From Dehalococcoidia bacterium (GTDB lineage: Bacteria; Chloroflexota; Dehalococcoidia; JACPQF01), in assembly GCA_030650265.1 (NCBI GenBank), contig JAUSEJ010000396.1:1-6694 (forward strand): 6,694 nt of DNA, in the 5' to 3' direction. The notes under the pieces were generated by a model. That model was not told where the DNA came from. It was given only the letters and a program-made list of their open reading frames with translations, and made no database searches. This document shows positions 5,332 through 6,694 of this stretch, piece by piece. Both the position numbers and the translations under genes were made by a program. Every line of letters starts with the position of its first letter. Within the stretch, counting starts at the first letter, position 1.

Positions 5332-6177
5332 ATGACGACAAATCAAGCCGTCCGCGTGGTTACAGATTCGACTGCCGACCTAACTCAGTCTATCGTCGAC
5401 GAACTGGGGATAACGGTAGTTCCCCTCAACGTCCATTTCGGCGACGAGGTCTATAAAGAGGGGGTGGAGATCACCAACGCGCAGTTTTACCAGAAGCTCC
5501 AGGCAAGCGCCAAGCTTCCCACGACATCTCAGCCGACTGTCGGAGATTTCGCCAGCGCCTACCGCGCTTTGATGCCAGCCAGTGTCGTCTCTATTCACGT
5601 CGCCGAGAAGCTGAGTGGCACCTACAACTCAGCCCGCCTGGCAGCCGAGAGCGTCACGGAAACGCGGATTGCCGTTATCGACTCTCAATCCACCACAATT
5701 GGTCTCGCCTGGTCAGTGATTTACGCTGCCAAAGCGGCGAAAGCCGGAGCCAGCTTCGAGGAAGTTGTCGCCGTGGTTAAGGAAACCATGGGCCGCGTCC
5801 GGCTCGTAGCGGCGCTGGAAACCCTCGAATACCTGCGGCGGGGTGGGAGAATAGGCCCGGCGTCGGCCTTTCTTGGCTCGTTGCTGAGCATAAAGCCCCT
5901 CATCTACGTTCAGGACGGCGAAGTGCGTCCCCTTGAGAAGGTACGTACTCAGGCAAAGGCCATGCAGCGATTAGTGGAGATCGTATCTCAAACGGCGCCT
6001 TACGACGACCTGGCGGTCGCCCACGCCCAGCGACCGGAAGCCGCCGAAGAGGTTCGCCGGGCTCTCAGTGCCATCCACCCCTACGACCGGATTCTCCTCA
6101 CCGAAATCGGCTGTGTGGTCGGCACTCACGCCGGGCCAGGGACGATTGGCGTCGCCGGCACGAGGAAGAACATTTAG
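5332..6177 (+). CDS. fakB: DegV family fatty-acid-binding protein (FakB-like)
   Basis: DegV/EDD-fold proteins bind a fatty acid and present its carboxylate to FakA for phosphorylation. The 281-residue protein is the usual length. Motifs seen are VVTDSTADL (9-17), PTTSQPTVGDF (63-73), the ligand-binding LSGTYNSARLAA (94-105), VIDSQSTTIGLAWSV (115-129), ALETLEYLRRGGRIG (161-175), LLSIKPLIYVQDGEVRPLEKVRT and HAGPGTIGVA with H266 near the C-terminus. The Ser/Thr, Arg and His positions match those that hold the fatty-acid carboxylate in known FakB proteins, by family knowledge. There is no signal peptide. The ATG at 5332 follows GAGGG (5320-5324) by seven bases. The frame stays open further upstream into fakA, but that part lacks family similarity. 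Adjacency to fakA supports the FakB role; the preferred fatty acid cannot be inferred. Confidence 0.93.
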   Translation: MTTNQAVRVVTDSTADLTQSIVDELGITVVPLNVHFGDEVYKEGVEITNAQFYQKLQASAKLPTTSQPTVGDFASAYRALMPASVVSIHVAEKLSGTYNSARLAAESVTETRIAVIDSQSTTIGLAWSVIYAAKAAKAGASFEEVVAVVKETMGRVRLVAALETLEYLRRGGRIGPASAFLGSLLSIKPLIYVQDGEVRPLEKVRTQAKAMQRLVEIVSQTAPYDDLAVAHAQRPEAAEEVRRALSAIHPYDRILLTEIGCVVGTHAGPGTIGVAGTRKNI

Positions 6178-6186
6178 AGGCCCTAT

Positions 6187-6694
6187 GTGAAAACGGATAC
6201 CGCTTTTTCCGGGACGAAGGGAGGCCCGCGCACCCCAACTCCTGTTGATCCTATGCCTCTCGCGAAGGTACAGGAGCTGGTGAAGATACTTTCTCACGAG
6301 AAGAGGCTGGGAGGCAAAGACAGCGCGGTGATCGGCGGGCTGGACGGGTATCTGTCACGGTGGAGGGAACACATAACTTCGCTGGCCGCCGGTTCCTGCC
6401 TGGTCGCGGATTCGCTTCGACTCGTCGCCCCTCTCCATGATTATTCACTTATTTCGACCGCCCAAAGAGGAGACCTTCTCTCAGTGGTTATCAGCGGGCT
6501 ATCTGCACTGGCTAAAGGCACCCCTTCGTCTCTGGCAACTCATTCTGTCAGTCAAGCAAGTACTCCTACCAAGACGGACGCTGAGGCTTTAGCCGGAAAA
6601 CGAGTACTGGCACCGGCTGAAGCCTCGACCTCCAGCGCCTCTTCATCAGGAGGGGCGACGTCCCCTGGAAAGACAAGGGGTCCGGCCTCCGGCG
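6187..6694 (+). CDS. recG: Probable RecG helicase, N-terminal extension only (3' partial)
   Basis: The frame is open from a GTG at 6187 to the window edge (169 codons plus one base). AGAGG (6176-6180), overlapping the fakB stop TAG, lies six bases upstream and supports this start; an ATG at 6253 is an alternative without a visible ribosome site. Residues 25-61 (LAKVQELVKILSHEKRLGGKDSAVIGGLDGYLSRWRE, quoted by its ends LAKV and RWRE) resemble the extra N-terminal region that precedes the wedge domain of RecG in Chloroflexota and some deep-branching bacteria. Residues 112-169 are a low-complexity Ser/Ala/Thr/Pro/Gly linker, probably disordered. No helicase motif lies inside the window, so RecG is an inference from this region and from the frequent yloV-recG neighbourhood. 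RecG remodels stalled replication forks and Holliday junctions using ATP. Confidence 0.55.
   Translation, partial: MKTDTAFSGTKGGPRTPTPVDPMPLAKVQELVKILSHEKRLGGKDSAVIGGLDGYLSRWREHITSLAAGSCLVADSLRLVAPLHDYSLISTAQRGDLLSVVISGLSALAKGTPSSLATHSVSQASTPTKTDAEALAGKRVLAPAEASTSSASSSGGATSPGKTRGPASG

Overview
The window reads as ordinary bacterial chromosome with moderately high GC and dense coding. Two transcription units point away from a shared intergenic region of about 300 bases (2922-3221). A monoderm-type bacterium, most plausibly a Chloroflexota lineage, is my inference. It rests on the alpha-type glutamine synthetase, the Asp23/YloU-FakA-DegV(FakB) cluster, and a RecG-like protein with a long N-terminal extension carrying an 'AVIGGLD' motif. 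No 16S or marker gene is present to confirm this. No tRNA, rRNA, CRISPR array, IS element or phage gene is visible.

Left arm (minus strand, 2921 down to 1): glnA (GSI-alpha, complete, 453 aa) is followed by nadE (glutamine-dependent NAD+ synthetase). The nadE start codon overlaps the glnA stop by one base (TAATG). nadE runs off the left edge with 520 codons visible, probably about 90% of the protein. The first enzyme makes glutamine and the second uses it as ammonia donor, so the pair is metabolically linked as well as overlapping.

Centre (2922-3221): this holds a weak candidate promoter for glnA, a 47-bp compound inverted repeat, a 25-bp perfect palindrome embedded in four 9-bp units that each carry GATC, and then a very strong sigma-70-type promoter (TTGAAC, 17 bp, TGa-TATAAT) for the right arm.

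Right arm (plus strand, 3222 to the end): asp23/yloU-like gene, fakA (fatty acid kinase catalytic subunit), fakB (DegV-family fatty-acid-binding partner), then the first 169 codons of a probable recG. FakA and FakB together convert free fatty acids to acyl-phosphates for phospholipid synthesis. The most notable feature is that fakA is split by an exact 13-bp tandem duplication (4542-4571). This shifts the frame by +1 after codon 308. Removing one copy restores a 554-residue FakA of normal length. The lesion may be a recent mutation, a slippage-reversible switch, or a sequencing/assembly error. A second, in-frame 9-bp tandem duplication sits on the fakA stop codon.

I do not see an obviously new multi-gene system. 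The frameshifting duplication and the repeat-rich intergenic region are the parts worth a second look.
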